From NCBI GenBank assembly GCA_030490835.1, contig CM059975.1, positions 50,769,174 through 50,833,173 on the forward strand: DNA of 64,000 nt, read 5' to 3'. This DNA is from Annona cherimola. Lineage: Eukaryota; Streptophyta; Magnoliopsida; Magnoliales; Annonaceae. The position numbers and the translations under genes are program-made. The notes below the pieces were generated by a model. That model made no database searches, was not told where the DNA came from, and worked only from the letters and a program-made list of their open reading frames with translations. The number at the start of each line of letters is the position of its first letter. The first letter of the stretch is position 1. Positions 21,494 to 33,366 of this stretch are shown here, piece after piece.

Positions 21494-23201
21494 TGGTGGA
21501 ATCATGTGGAAAATAAGCCAAGTCTATGTTTTGATGATTAACAAATCAATTTGAGTAAGTTTTGATTACTAACATGTTTGTGAAAATGATTATAGGATAA
21601 ACAAATGAAGAAAATGAAGCATGACAGGTTAAGTCGATTTCTAAGTCGACTCAGGCATCGACTTAGGCCAAGTCGATCCCCAAGTCGACTCCAGCAGCGA
21701 CTTCAAGTAGCATTTTTCGTCTAGTGTTGAAATCGAGGAGCAAAGTTACCGAAGTCGTAAACGAAGTCGACTCCGCATACAACTTGGGTGAAGTCGCAGA
21801 TCAAGTCGACTCCAGCATCGACTTCAACCATGATTTTCTGTCCAGAGTTGAAATCGGGAACGAGAGCTGCCGAAGTCACATCCCAAATCGACTCCGCATG
21901 TGACTTGGGTGAAGTTGCGGACTAAGTCGACTTCGGCTTTGACTTCAGACTGACAGCAAGCGTTTTGAAGAGCTAAGTCAAAAACTAAGTCGACTCAATG
22001 CTCGACTTGAGTAAAATTAAAGACTAAGTAGACTCAAATATTCGACTTAGAACAAATGAAGATCACAACAAGTCTAAAGCCAAGTAAAGATGCATGGATT
22101 CATCATTTCAAATTAAGAACACACATTTGGACATGATTAGGCACTCCAAGATTCAAGTATTCAAGATTTCAAGATATAGAGCTTAAAGTTTTCAAGCTAG
22201 GATGATTATACTAAGTTCCAAGAGTTATAAATAAATGAGAGAACAATCAATATGAAGAAAATCAAGTGATCAAAGTCATCTCCGAAGATTTCAAGTTCAT
22301 CAAGCAAGCATAGAAAGTGAAGTCGAACCCGAAGTCGACTTCACCTTCTACTTGGGTCAAGTCGAGGACCAAGTCGACCTAGAATGAAACTTAAAGAAGT
22401 TGTGAACAGCCCAAGTCGCACCCAAAGTCGACTTCATTTGCGACTTGGGCGAAGTCGCACTTGAAGTCGACTCCACCTGCTACTTGGGTCGCAATAGTCG
22501 GAAATTTTTTGAACATTGGCACATTAAATGCGCGCCACCTACTTCCAAACGTTCGGATTCCCTCGCCAATTATATAAGGCATTCAATATGAACGTGGAGG
22601 GTAGCTGAAACATTATTGATTGAGCACAACTCTCATCTCTAAGAGCATTAAGTGATCAAGCCAACATCTAGAAGAAGAACCTCGCTTTCAAACTGCCAAG
22701 AGCTGCTCATTGAATCTTTCAGACTGCATTACAAGTTCTTCTCTGTACCAAATCTGCCTCTACACACCAGTAGCGTGTAGAAACTTTCTTTTATTCTTTC
22801 TTGTTCTATTGAATTTGATTTAGTTTGGGCAACTAAGATCAAGTGTAAGCAAAGTAGTGTGTGATTGGAGTAGAACTCGTCACCTACTTGTGGTGTGTGT
22901 TTTTTATGCCCCCTAGAGCTGGAATCTAGAAGAGAGCAGAGACTCTAGTTGTATTGATATAATACATAGTGGAACCCAAGTCACAAGAGGTGTGAGCTTG
23001 GAAGAGTAGAGTAGGGAAGGTTGCCCGAACCACTGTAAAAACCCTGTCCATTGATTTATATTTCTGCTCTTATTGCTTTCCTTTTGTCTCATTAAAGGGG
23101 ATTGAACTAAACCGGGGTAAAGTTTCTGTTTAAGTTGAAAAATTTTAATTACCCAATTCACCCTCCCCTCTTGGGTATTTGCCATTAACTCGGGACCAAC
23201 A
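21494..23201 (+). mobile_element. Copia array, middle LTR (LTR2)
   Basis: It aligns base for base with LTR1 at an offset of 4,472 and ends CGGGACCAACA at 23201. Its first bases, TGGTGGAATCATG, differ from TGTTGGAAACATG and follow integrase sequence without a polypurine tract. That suggests the internal deletion joined integrase to the LTR at or just inside its first bases. A TATATAAG box lies at 22571-22578. It is shared by both halves of the array, serving as right LTR of copy 1 and left LTR of copy 2. Confidence 0.92.
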
Positions 23202-23203
23202 AG

Positions 23204-23215
23204 TGGTATCAGAGC
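23204..23215 (+). other. Primer-binding site, initiator tRNA-Met (copy 2)
   Basis: TGGTATCAGAGC two bases after the middle LTR, identical in position to copy 1 at 18732-18743. Confidence 0.9.
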
Positions 23216-23249
23216 AGGTCTTTGAGTTTTACCAAAGAAATCTTTTGAT

Positions 23250-25101
23250 ATGGCATCCCAATCCACTTCCATTCCCGCATTTGCCGAAGGCCAATCTTTT
23301 ACTAGGGCACCATTGTTTGATGGGAACAATTTCGGCTATTGGAAGCTACGTATGAAACAACTTATCATAGCTACAGATATCGACTCTTGGATTGCAATCC
23401 AAGACGGTGTAACCTTGCCTACTGATGAAAAAGCTTCCAAATGGACCGATGAGGAAGTAAAAACTGTTAAGAGCAACGTTAAAGCTATGAATTCACTATT
23501 TTGTGCTCTTATTGCTTCTGACTATGATAGAGTATCCTCTTGTTCAACTGCAAAAGAGATATGGGATACATTAACATCTATCTATGAAGGAACTTCTCAA
23601 GTCCAAGGGACAAGGAAAAATATTTTGATTGGAGAATTGAACAGCTTTAAAATGCTAGAAAAAGAAAATATTTCTGAAATGTTTGCTAGATTCTCTAAAA
23701 TTACTAACGCCTTGAAAGGTCTAGGAAAAGAAATTTCTGAATTTGAGTAGGTCATGAAGATTCTAAGAGCTCTACCGGAATCTTGGACTCCAAAGATTAC
23801 TGCAATAGAAGAAGCTAAGGACCTAAACACATTGAAGCTAGAAGACCTTTTTAGCTCATTAATGTCACATGAGCTAATCAAGAAAAGAAATGAAGATCAC
23901 CACAGAGGAAAGAGAGCAATTGCACTAAAAGTCACGTATAACTCGGATGAGTCCATCTCCTCATCTCACAACGATGATGAAGACATTGCTCTACTAACAC
24001 GCAGATTTCGAAAGTTTGTGAGGAAAGAAAAGAACTTCAAAGATTTCAAAGAGAGACCTCGAAAAGAGAAAAAGAAGGAGGTTACAAAATGTTATAGATG
24101 CGGCGGTATGGGCATATGCAAGCTCAATGTCTTACACCGGAAGAAAGATCAAAGGATCATCAAGAAAGGAAGGAAAGATATGAAAGCCGAAAATTCCAAA
24201 AGACTAAGGGAAGAGGAATGTACGTGAATGAACAAACGTCATTAACAAGTAGTTCCTCAACCGACGATTTTGAAGCAGCAAATTGCGCAAGAATATGCTG
24301 CATGGCACGGATTGAGCATGAAAAAACTTTGAACACAACGGAAGTTTTTGAAGAGCAAACCCCCTCAACAAAATGCACAAGTAATGAAGAGGTAACTTCC
24401 AAATTTTGCTATTCTCAATCCACTCATTCTTCTATTCAAGAATGTCTCAAATGTGCTGAATTAGAGGAATTACAACATGCATATGATTCATTATATAAGG
24501 AAATAAAAAACTAGGAAACAAGTTATCATTAAAGAGACAACAATGTAATTTCATTATTATTGTAAATGAAAAACTAGCAGAAAGAGCAACAAAACTGAAA
24601 GAAGAAAATAAACTGCTATTGAAAGAATTGAAAAAGGAGAATGAATCCTTAAATGAATCATTAACTAAGTTCTCTAATCCAGGAGAAAGTGTGAAAATAT
24701 TTCTGAACATGACCTCTCAAAACAATAGAAGAGGTCTTGGATACTCCACATTTGAGCAAGGAGAAAGTAGCAAATCAAGTGTGCCAAAACTTTGGAAAAA
24801 TCAAGCTAAAGATGCACCTATTTACAAACCCAAAGGGAAATAAGTTGTTTGGACTAAAAGGCCAACTTTTGAACCACTACATATTTGGAGGCCTATTCCT
24901 AGATTACCAATGGCTTGCAACTTTTGCAATAAGATGGTTCACAAAATTTATAAATGCAACTTTAAGAAACTGTATGACCATGATGCAAAATTAGTTTGGG
25001 TTCCAAGAAACATAAAATTTGGGCTTTCAAGAATAGAACAACAAAGATTAAATCATTTTACTAACCCAAATGGACACATAAAATGGGTACCAAAGAGATA
25101 A
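23250..25101 (+). pseudogene. Copia gag region (copy 2), same lesions as copy 1
   Basis: It corresponds to 18778-20629 at an offset of exactly 4,472. The TAG at 23748-23750, the frame change inside the first zinc knuckle (about 24102-24110) and the later breaks are at the equivalent positions. I spotted only two substitutions against copy 1 in this stretch: A19392/G23864 and G20584/T25056. Shared lesions mean the gene was already dead before it was duplicated. Confidence 0.88.
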
Positions 25102-25108
25102 GATTTAT

Positions 25109-25965
25109 TTGCTCATTTTTCAGGTATGTTTCAAGGCAAAGGCAAGCAACGTTTGGTTCATAGATAGTGGTTGCTCAAGGCATATGACTGGAGAAAGAAG
25201 TTTATTTCATAAACTCAAGCCTTGCAACAATGGAACTGTTGCCTTTGGAAACAACGAGAAAGGTAAAATTAAAGGTAAAGGAAACATTTATAGTATTTCA
25301 AATGCATGTATGGAGGATGTGCTATTTGTTAAAGGACTCAAGCACAATCTAATGAGTATTAGCCAATTATGTGACAAAGAATATAAGGTTGTGTTTGAAT
25401 CATCTATATACAATGTATTTGATGGAGAACATATCATGTTTAGCGGAAAAAAACATGAAAATGTATATTTGGTTTCACTTGATGAACTAGATTGTCAATG
25501 TCTAATGGCCATTGATAATGATCCATGAGTTTGGCATAAGAGGCTTGGGCATATAAACATGACAAATATTAAGACCCTATGGGAAAAGAATTTGGTAGAT
25601 AGATTACCAAAATTGAAATATGACAAAGATAAAATTTGTAAGGCATGTCAACTGTCAAATCAACCTAAAATGTCTTTCTCTATCAAAAAGGAGATTTCCA
25701 CCACTAGGCCACTTGAATTGCTACACATGGATCTATATGGGTTATCCGATATTTTAACCATTGGTGGAAAGAAGTATGTGTTTGTAATAGTTGATGATTT
25801 TTCAAGATTCACATGGGTAATTCTCTTAGCTAGCAAAGATGAAGCCTTCTCTATGTTTGCAACTTTTATAAACTTGGTGCAAAATAAAAAACAAAGTACT
25901 ATTATGACCATTAGAAGTGATCATGGTGGTGAGTTTGAAAATAAATGATTTATAGAATTATGTAA
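25109..25965 (+). pseudogene. Copia protease/integrase remnant (copy 2), truncated
   Basis: Equivalent of 20637-21493. The protease motif is at 25163-25171, with one substitution nearby (G20690 to A25162, Met to Ile before DSG). It has the same TGA codons at 25526-25528 and 25946-25948 and the same truncation in the integrase core before the next LTR. Reverse transcriptase, RNase H and the polypurine tract are absent. Confidence 0.9.
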
Positions 25966-27674
25966 TGGTGGAATCATGTGGAAAATAAGCCAAGTCTATG
26001 TTTTGATGATTAACAAATCAATTTGAGTAAGTTTTGATTACTAACATGTTTGTGAAAATGATTATAGGATAAACAAATGAAGAAAATGAAGCATGACAGG
26101 TTAAGTCGATTTCTAAGTCGACTCAGGCATCGACTTAGGCCAAGTCGATCCCCAAGTCGACTCCAGCAGCGACTTCAAGTAGCATTTTTCGTCTAGTGTT
26201 GAAATCGAGGAGCAAAGTTACCGAAGTCGTAAACGAAGTCGACTCCGCATACAACTTGGGTGAAGTCGCAGATCAAGTCGACTCCAGCATCGACTTCAAC
26301 CATGATTTTCTGTCCAGAGTTGAAATCGGGAACGAGAGCTGCCGAAGTCACATCCCAAATCGACTCCGCATGTGACTTGGGTGAAGTTGCGGACTAAGTC
26401 GACTTCGGCTTTGACTTCAGACTGACAGCAAGCGTTTTGAAGAGCTAAGTCAAAAACTAAGTCGACTCAATGCTCGACTTGAGTAAAATTAAAGACTAAG
26501 TAGACTCAAATATTCGACTTAGAACAAATGAAGATCACAACAAGTCTAAAGCCAAGTAAAGATGCATGGATTCATCATTTCAAATTAAGAACACACATTT
26601 GGACATGATTAGGCACTCCAAGATTCAAGTATTCAAGATTTCAAGATATAGAGCTTAAAGTTTTCAAGCTAGGATGATTATACTAAGTTCCAAGAGTTAT
26701 AAATAAATGAGAGAACAATCAATATGAAGAAAATCAAGTGATCAAAGTCATCTCCGAAGATTTCAAGTTCATCAAGCAAGCATAGAAAGTGAAGTCGAAC
26801 CCGAAGTCGACTTCACCTTCTACTTGGGTCAAGTCGAGGACCAAGTCGACCTAGAATGAAACTTAAAGAAGTTGTGAACAGCCCAAGTCGCACCCAAAGT
26901 CGACTTCATTTGCGACTTGGGCGAAGTCGCACTTGAAGTCGACTCCACCTGCTACTTGGGTCGCAATAGTCGGAAATTTTTTGAACATTGGCACATTAAA
27001 TGCGCGCCACCTACTTCCAAACGTTCGGATTCCCTCGCCAATTATATAAGGCATTCAATATGAACGTGGAGGGTAGCTGAAACATTATTGATTGAGCACA
27101 ACTCTCATCTCTAAGAGCATTAAGTGATCAAGCCAACATCTAGAAGAAGAACCTCGCTTTCAAACTGCCAAGAGCTGCTCATTGAATCTTTCAGACTGCA
27201 TTACAAGTTCTTCTCTGTACCAAATCTGCCTCTACACACCAGTAGCGTGTAGAAACTTTCTTTTATTCTTTCTTGTTCTATTGAATTTGATTTAGTTTGG
27301 GCAACTAAGATCAAGTGTAAGCAAAGTAGTGTGTGATTGGAGTGGAACTCGTCACCTACTTGTGGTGTGTGTTTTTTATGCCCCCTAGAGCTGGAATCTA
27401 GAAGAGAGCAGAGACTCTAGTTGTATTGATATAATACATAGTGGAACCCAAGTCACAAGAGGTGTGAGCTTGGAAGAGTAGAGTAGGGAAGGTTGCCCGA
27501 ACCACTGTAAAAACCCTGTCCATTGATTTATATTTCTGCTCTTATTGCTTTCCTTTTGTCTCATTAAAGGGGATTGAACTAAACCGGGGTAAAGTTTCTG
27601 TTTAAGTTGAAAAATTTTAATTACCCAATTCACCCATCCCCTCTTGGGTATTTTCCATTAACTCGGGACCAACA
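25966..27674 (+). mobile_element. Copia array, last LTR (LTR3)
   Basis: It starts with the same scar as LTR2 (TGGTGGAATCATG) and ends GGGACCAACA at 27674, followed by TGTAG (27675-27679), a one-base variant of the left target duplication TGTAT. I spotted three differences from LTR2: A22872/G27344, an extra A at 27636 and G23181/T27654. The TATATAAG box is at 27043-27050. Confidence 0.92.
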
Positions 27675-29735
27675 TGTAGATGATCCGATTTCCATTTTTT
27701 GTGACATATATGTTGTATAAGTATTCTTAAGTAAATTATGAATGATTTAGAGGGTAAATTACTCTAAATTTATGGTATTTTGAATGTCCAAAATGAATGA
27801 ATTAACCTTTCCTTAAATCTGGAATTTTAGGGCATGTATAGGAACATTCAAAATGGGATGAAACGGTTACCCAACATGTACATGGAAGTTTCTGTTTTTA
27901 AAAGGATTAAATTATGGATATTAAATATGTGTTAATACCCTATATTTGGGTTAGGAAAATTTGAATTAATTGCTGAAAATTCGGAATTATAAAACTGTTT
28001 TGGGTTAAGTACCGAAAGATACGTTGAAAGTGTGAAAAACGGGTTCCAAAGTTTCTGTTTTGGAAACCTATGATTAGTGGATTAAAATTCCATAAAAATA
28101 CCCTAAATAAAGTTTTAATTAAGGATGTTAATCATGCTGAATTTCGGACTAAGTTGCTGATTTTGAAAAAAAATTACGAAACTCATCAAATATGTGTTGT
28201 GAAATGGGTATATGTGAAAGGATGGACATGCATAAGTGGTAAATGACTTATGTAAATTGATTATGCAAAAAAATGCATGAAAAGTATGAAATAAGGTTAA
28301 TCTCAAATTTTGAGATTAATTAATGAGGCTTAAGGCAACAACATGTGCTTAAAATGAGCACCGATGTATAAAATTTTGGAAAAATAAGTGAGAAATGGTG
28401 TATGGAAGGTAATTAACCTTTAAATGATGATTATTGAATGGTTATTAAGTGATTGAATGATTACCCTACTTATGGGATTAAATATGATGTGTAATAGCCG
28501 ATGTAATGCACAAGTATGTGCTATATGTGCATAAGGACTTGAAAAGTCAAATGGAGTATGTATGTTAATGAAAATGGGTTGAAAAACTAAGTTGAATGCA
28601 AGCAAAATAAATATATAAATATTATATCATTCTCATGTAGGCAAGGGCAAAGAAAAACCAGACTCGGAAAGCTAACGTGAGACAGGTAAGCAAGAAAATT
28701 TTTAAATGATTTTTGTTTTCTAAATTGTTTAAATAAATGCAACTTTTGCTCTAACTGTTTTGATGTGATTATTGAAATTATTTCTAATGTATTTAAGGAT
28801 GGTCATTCCTTAGTTAAATATGTATTGAAATGATTCTTTTATTTTCAAGATGATCTTGCGAAATTTTCTTGATAAATGTTATGAAAAATAATGTTTTATT
28901 ACGTTCTGAATGAAAAATCATGCTAGCATGTTAAAGATGATTTTTATGAAAGTTTCATGTGCATAAAGTACTAGGTCCACCTGAAAGGTATAAGCGGACC
29001 GATTGTCCCCCTTTGGTGTGGCCAAGTCGCTAAGATAGGCCAAAGGCCGGCGGCGCCCTCCCTGAGATGGGAGAAGACAAGGACGGATGGTCGCCTAGCT
29101 AGCTTCCATCCTACGAAGGACATGTTTCATGAATTTTACATTACATTATGCATGTCGTACCTGTGATAGGTACAAGGACTATGTTTTCAAGATATACCTT
29201 TTCAAAAGGTATAAATTGCTTTCCAAGATATTTTGAATGAAAAATATTGTTTGCAAAATGAATTTCCTGTAAAATATACAGCTTGCTTATTGAGTTTCGA
29301 CTCATGTTTTCATTCTCCAAACCCATAGATAGGTGAAAGAAGAGACCTGACAAAGGAGCAGGAGCCGACCATTGAAGAAATGGAAAACATTATAAGTTAA
29401 TGATTGTGAAAAATTTATGTTGGATGGTTGTAAATTAAATTGATATTTCTGTGTTGACATCTATGGATGATACATGCTGTGACATCTGATTTATGTGATA
29501 GTTTGAAATATATCTTGAATATCATGTTTAGTTATGAAATTATTGGGTGGAAATGACCTATATATGCATGAGATGAAAAATAAAAGGAAATAAATACCTA
29601 AAGAAGCATATTTAATTGGATAAATATCCATTAAAACCCGCCGTGTGACAGGGTAACAATCCTGATCACGTTTACCAATCAATAACGATCCCGAGGCAAG
29701 GCTCAGGATGTGGCACTCGAGTTTGGGGCGCCACA
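27675..29735 (+). mobile_element. Second part of the 3.8-kb gypsy-type LTR, to its 3' end
   Basis: It continues the LTR begun at 15266. Landmarks in order are GATCCGATTTCC next to the insertion, a splice-donor-like AGGTAAGCAAG at 28684, the GC-rich island (28975-29105, with GCCAAGTCGCTAAG and GCGCCCTCCC), GCTTATTGAGTTTCGACTC at 29283, and the 3' terminal segment CCCGCCGTGTGACAGGG to GGGGCGCCACA, ending at 29735. No primer-binding site follows; another LTR fragment abuts. Confidence 0.78.
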
Positions 29736-30319
29736 TAACTAGTACCATGAATAATTGTAAAGGGCTAATACCCTAAACTTGATATTGAATGAAAGAAATA
29801 GTGAACCATTGAGGGTAAATAAGTATAGATAAATGTAGAATTTAGAAACCTTACTTGAACTTAGCTCGTTATAGTTTCAAGTAAGTAGCTTGAATTATTG
29901 AAAAGGTTAAATACCCTAGAGGGGAGTAATAAAAGGAATGAGTAATTAAAGATTAAGGAATATAATACGTATATATGTGACCTAAAAGATGAGGGTATTC
30001 ATCTCAAAGTAGGAATGAAGTGAAATGTACAAGTTATGAGACACATGTAGGTTGAGACCTTATGAGGGTTGGAAACAAGTGATAAATGTACATTAGTTAA
30101 GCAAAGCGTGCAAGCATAAGAAATTACACAAGTATACAAGATAATTATATTCACTTGTCTAGGAAAAAACAAGGAAAAGATTCAAGGGATGAGTGGATCA
30201 TCACAAAGTAAGCAAGCCCTTCAAAAACCCTATTTCAAAAGGATTTTATAAAAAGAAAGTTTGAATTTTTCAAAGAATGATATTTGCAAACAAATAGTTT
30301 AAAATGGTTTATTAAAATT

Positions 30320-30455
30320 TTTGAAATGGCTCAATTGAAATGTCTTGAAATGGTTTCATTGAAATGTTTTGAAAGGGTCTTATCAAAATATTTTGAAATG
30401 TTTTTATTGAAAGATCTTGAAATGATTTTATTGAAATGTTTTGAAAGGGTTTCAA
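30320..30455. repeat. 24-bp tandem repeat in the LTR
   Basis: About five units of the type TTGAAATGTTTTGAAATGG followed by TTTCA or TTTTA. The same array occurs in the inverted LTR copy at about 61190-61385, so it is part of the LTR family. Confidence 0.6.
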
Positions 30456-31244
30456 ATTGATGTTCTAAATTTTTTTATGGATGACCATTCCTTTAATTTT
30501 ATATGAAAATGTTTGAAAGCATTTCAAGAGATAAGCAAGTAACAAGTTGAAAAATGTTGCTTAAGAATGTTACCTTATCCTCGAATATTGAAATGGTGTC
30601 ATGAGGTAACAAGTTGAAAAATGTTGCTTAATGATGTTGCTCTATCCTCAACTATTGAAATATTTTCAAAATTGCTTTATGATGATGATTTCAAAATTAT
30701 TTCAAAGCAAAGAAGCAATGCTTTTGAATTATTATTTTTCTCAAACACTGCAAATGATTTGTAAAATTGCTTTACATAAATGTTTTCAAAATCATTTAAG
30801 ATGGTCATCCCAATATTTTGATTTTTAAAATATTTTCAAAATAATTATGCTAAGTTTTCAAGTTGAAAAAAAGACACAACATAAAGGCTGTGTATGTTTT
30901 ATGATATCATGCTAGCATGAGAAAGTGGATGTGAATATGAATGGTGTGTAGTGCGCGCAAGGATCAAGTACTAGGTCCATGTAGAGGGAAAAGCAAAATG
31001 GGCCCCCCTTTATGTGCGGTCGAGTCGCTATGGCTCCGGGGCCAGTGGAGCCCTCCCTAAAATGGGAGCAGCCTAACTAGTGTGTCATCACATGAAGGAC
31101 TATGTTATGTATGAATGGTTTTTTTTATAGGTGGTTGATCACTTGGTAAGTGTCTCCTACTAAATAAGAAGAAATGCAATTTTACATGTTTTGTTTATGA
31201 AAAGCTCAAAATTGGGATGTAAGAGGTTTTTATAAAAGGTTTTA

Positions 31245-31365
31245 TGAAATGATTTACATGAATGATTTTATGAATGATTTACATGAATGATTTACACGAA
31301 TGATTTTATGAATGATTTACATGAATGAGTTACATGAACAATTTACACGAATGATTGAATGGTTT
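31245..31365. repeat. 12-13-bp tandem repeat in the LTR
   Basis: Repeats of ATGAATGATTTAC and TATGAATGATTT. It lies between the GTTGATCACTTGG block and the LTR 3' end. Confidence 0.55.
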
Positions 31366-31836
31366 TATGAATATGCTTAGTTACTGGGTTTAATGCTCAC
31401 ATTTTATTTTCTCAGCCTTAGACAGGTGCAGTACTAGCCAGGTGAAGTAGGAAGGATTTGTAGAGTGAGAATTTTAAAGTTAGGCTTTAACTGTGTGTGT
31501 GCTATGAATGAATGTATGGCATAAACGAATGCTTGATATGAATGTATGGTATGAATGGATGTTGAATAGACAATGCCAATAGTTAGGTATGATATATTAT
31601 GATGTAGATGGACAAGTTGATAACTTGTCAATGAGTTGTGCTAGTAATTACAAGTATATGTCTTCTTGTAGATGGAATGAATTAGGATAAAAAGAAAAGA
31701 AAATTTTTTTTGCTAAACGAAATGAATGTAAAAATCCCGCCATGTGAACATGGTAATAATCTTGCATCACATTTACCAATCAACAACGATCCTGGAGTAA
31801 GGTTCAAGTTATGATGCCTCGGGTCGGGGCGCCACA

Positions 31837-32377
31837 GAGCTACCTGATAAGTCTAATATTTTATTTATAATCAAATCAAAGTATTTAAGTCTGAAATTTC
31901 TATCATACATCAATAACTACATGAATTAACCAAAATAAATAATTTCAACACAAAATATTAAGTATTTATATTTATTTATGTATTTTTACTCTATTAAATA
32001 GAAGTATAAGTTTAGGGACTGTTCTAATCACGTTAATTATTACCCCAATTTATATCATCCAAAAATTCATTTTTATTTTAGTTGAGTGATATTCAGAATG
32101 TATGTTATATGATATAAAATTTTTCAGTTAAAAAATTTCTTATATAAAAATTATTAAAATTCATTTAGTGTCGTTGATCCTAACAGTTGTTCTACGTTGT
32201 TCAGGCAGATCTTCTCTGATTTTTTTTTTGCAACTTGATTAACATTTTGAGCTAAAACTTGGGTCATCCCTTAATGATATATCATGAGTCCTTATGCAAA
32301 TTTTCATACTACAAATCATTCATTTACTATTTCTTTTGTATTTTGGTTTTCTATTCCAGATTCAAATCAATGCAACC
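31837..32377. other. AT-rich spacer, nothing recognised
   Basis: I see no gene or element boundary between the LTR end at 31836 and the point near 32378 where similarity to the minus-strand LTR at 59165 begins. It could be host DNA or a decayed LTR part. Confidence 0.4.
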
Positions 32378-33366
32378 TAGTTGTCCACTAGGTGACGCCC
32401 CCTTGTTGCTTCCCTTTTTGGCATTTTGTGCCTCCAATTCCACACATTTAAATGCCCCATTACTTACCTTAGGTGTTTAGCTACTTAGATACATATTTTG
32501 GGATTTTTAAAAATCCAAAAATCATGCATATATCTCCATGGGCGTCCCCTTGCATTGCCACCTTAGCTATGCTCCATTTAGCTATACATTAGGCCTTTAA
32601 ATCCATGCATTTAAGCCCTTACTTTTCCATGGATTTTATCCTTAAAAAATTTCAAAAAATCCAGCTCAATCCACATCCATTTGACACCTCTCATGGGCAT
32701 TAAACTAAGTCATTAAATCAATTGCTTTTTAATAAATGCTATGGTGTTTTTGGGTGCACAAAGTCAATGCTACTCAACTTTTTCTGATTAATCATATTTT
32801 CATGGTAATTAGCTTAATCCAATCCTTCCATAGCATTGATTTCATAATTTTATTCAACCGTTTCAAGTTTCGTCTCAATACGACTTTTCTACGTCAAGTT
32901 ATGATCCTTTGAAATTTACCTTAGGGTGTGAGATTAAAAATAAGTAATTATCATCTGAATCCTATCACATTTGCCTTAATCCAATCCACCCATAAGGTTG
33001 AGCCCATAGTCATGTGCTCATCTTTCAAATTTCATCTCAATCCGCCTTATAGGCGTCCAGTTATGAATTTTCTACATTTTTCAACATAATTCTATAATTT
33101 TCATTCTAATTTTTATTAATTAAATCATGTAAATTAAAATAAATATTCATCCCACATTAGCATTTTCTAATCCTCATTAATCTCCTTTAGTCATCTTGAC
33201 TCACATTGGGCTATGGCGATTAATCTTAATCACCATTCTTAATCACAACCCTAATTGCAAAATGCATCAATTCATAAAAATATCCATAAATCAATCAATT
33301 CATACATAAATCATATTTAAAACTTAAATACACTTATATGAGTTCTACTTGGGTCTGGATATTACA
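32378..33366 (-). mobile_element. Gypsy-type LTR fragment (minus), 5' end
   Basis: On the minus strand the LTR begins TGTAATATCCAGACCC at 33366, as at 60153 (TGTAATACCCAGAACC). It includes the TAACTGGACGCCTATAAGGCG and GATTGAGATGAAATTTG block at 33025-33070 and a second GACGAAACTTGAAACGG block at 32865. Similarity to 59165-60153 covers the whole piece. It is cut at about 32378. Confidence 0.72.

Larger units (their letters stand above)
29736..31836 (+). mobile_element. Gypsy-type LTR fragment (plus), 3' part
   Basis: It ends CGGGGCGCCACA at 31836 and contains a GC island (30968-31075, GTCGAGTCGCTATGG), the GTTGATCACTTGGTAAGTG block at 31134 and a terminal segment like the one at 29640-29735. 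It matches 60154-61980 in inverted orientation closely, for example GGGCTAATACCCTAAACTTG at 29761. The 5' part of the LTR is missing at 29736. Internal repeats: 24-bp units at 30320-30455 and 12-13-bp units at 31245-31365. Confidence 0.75.
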
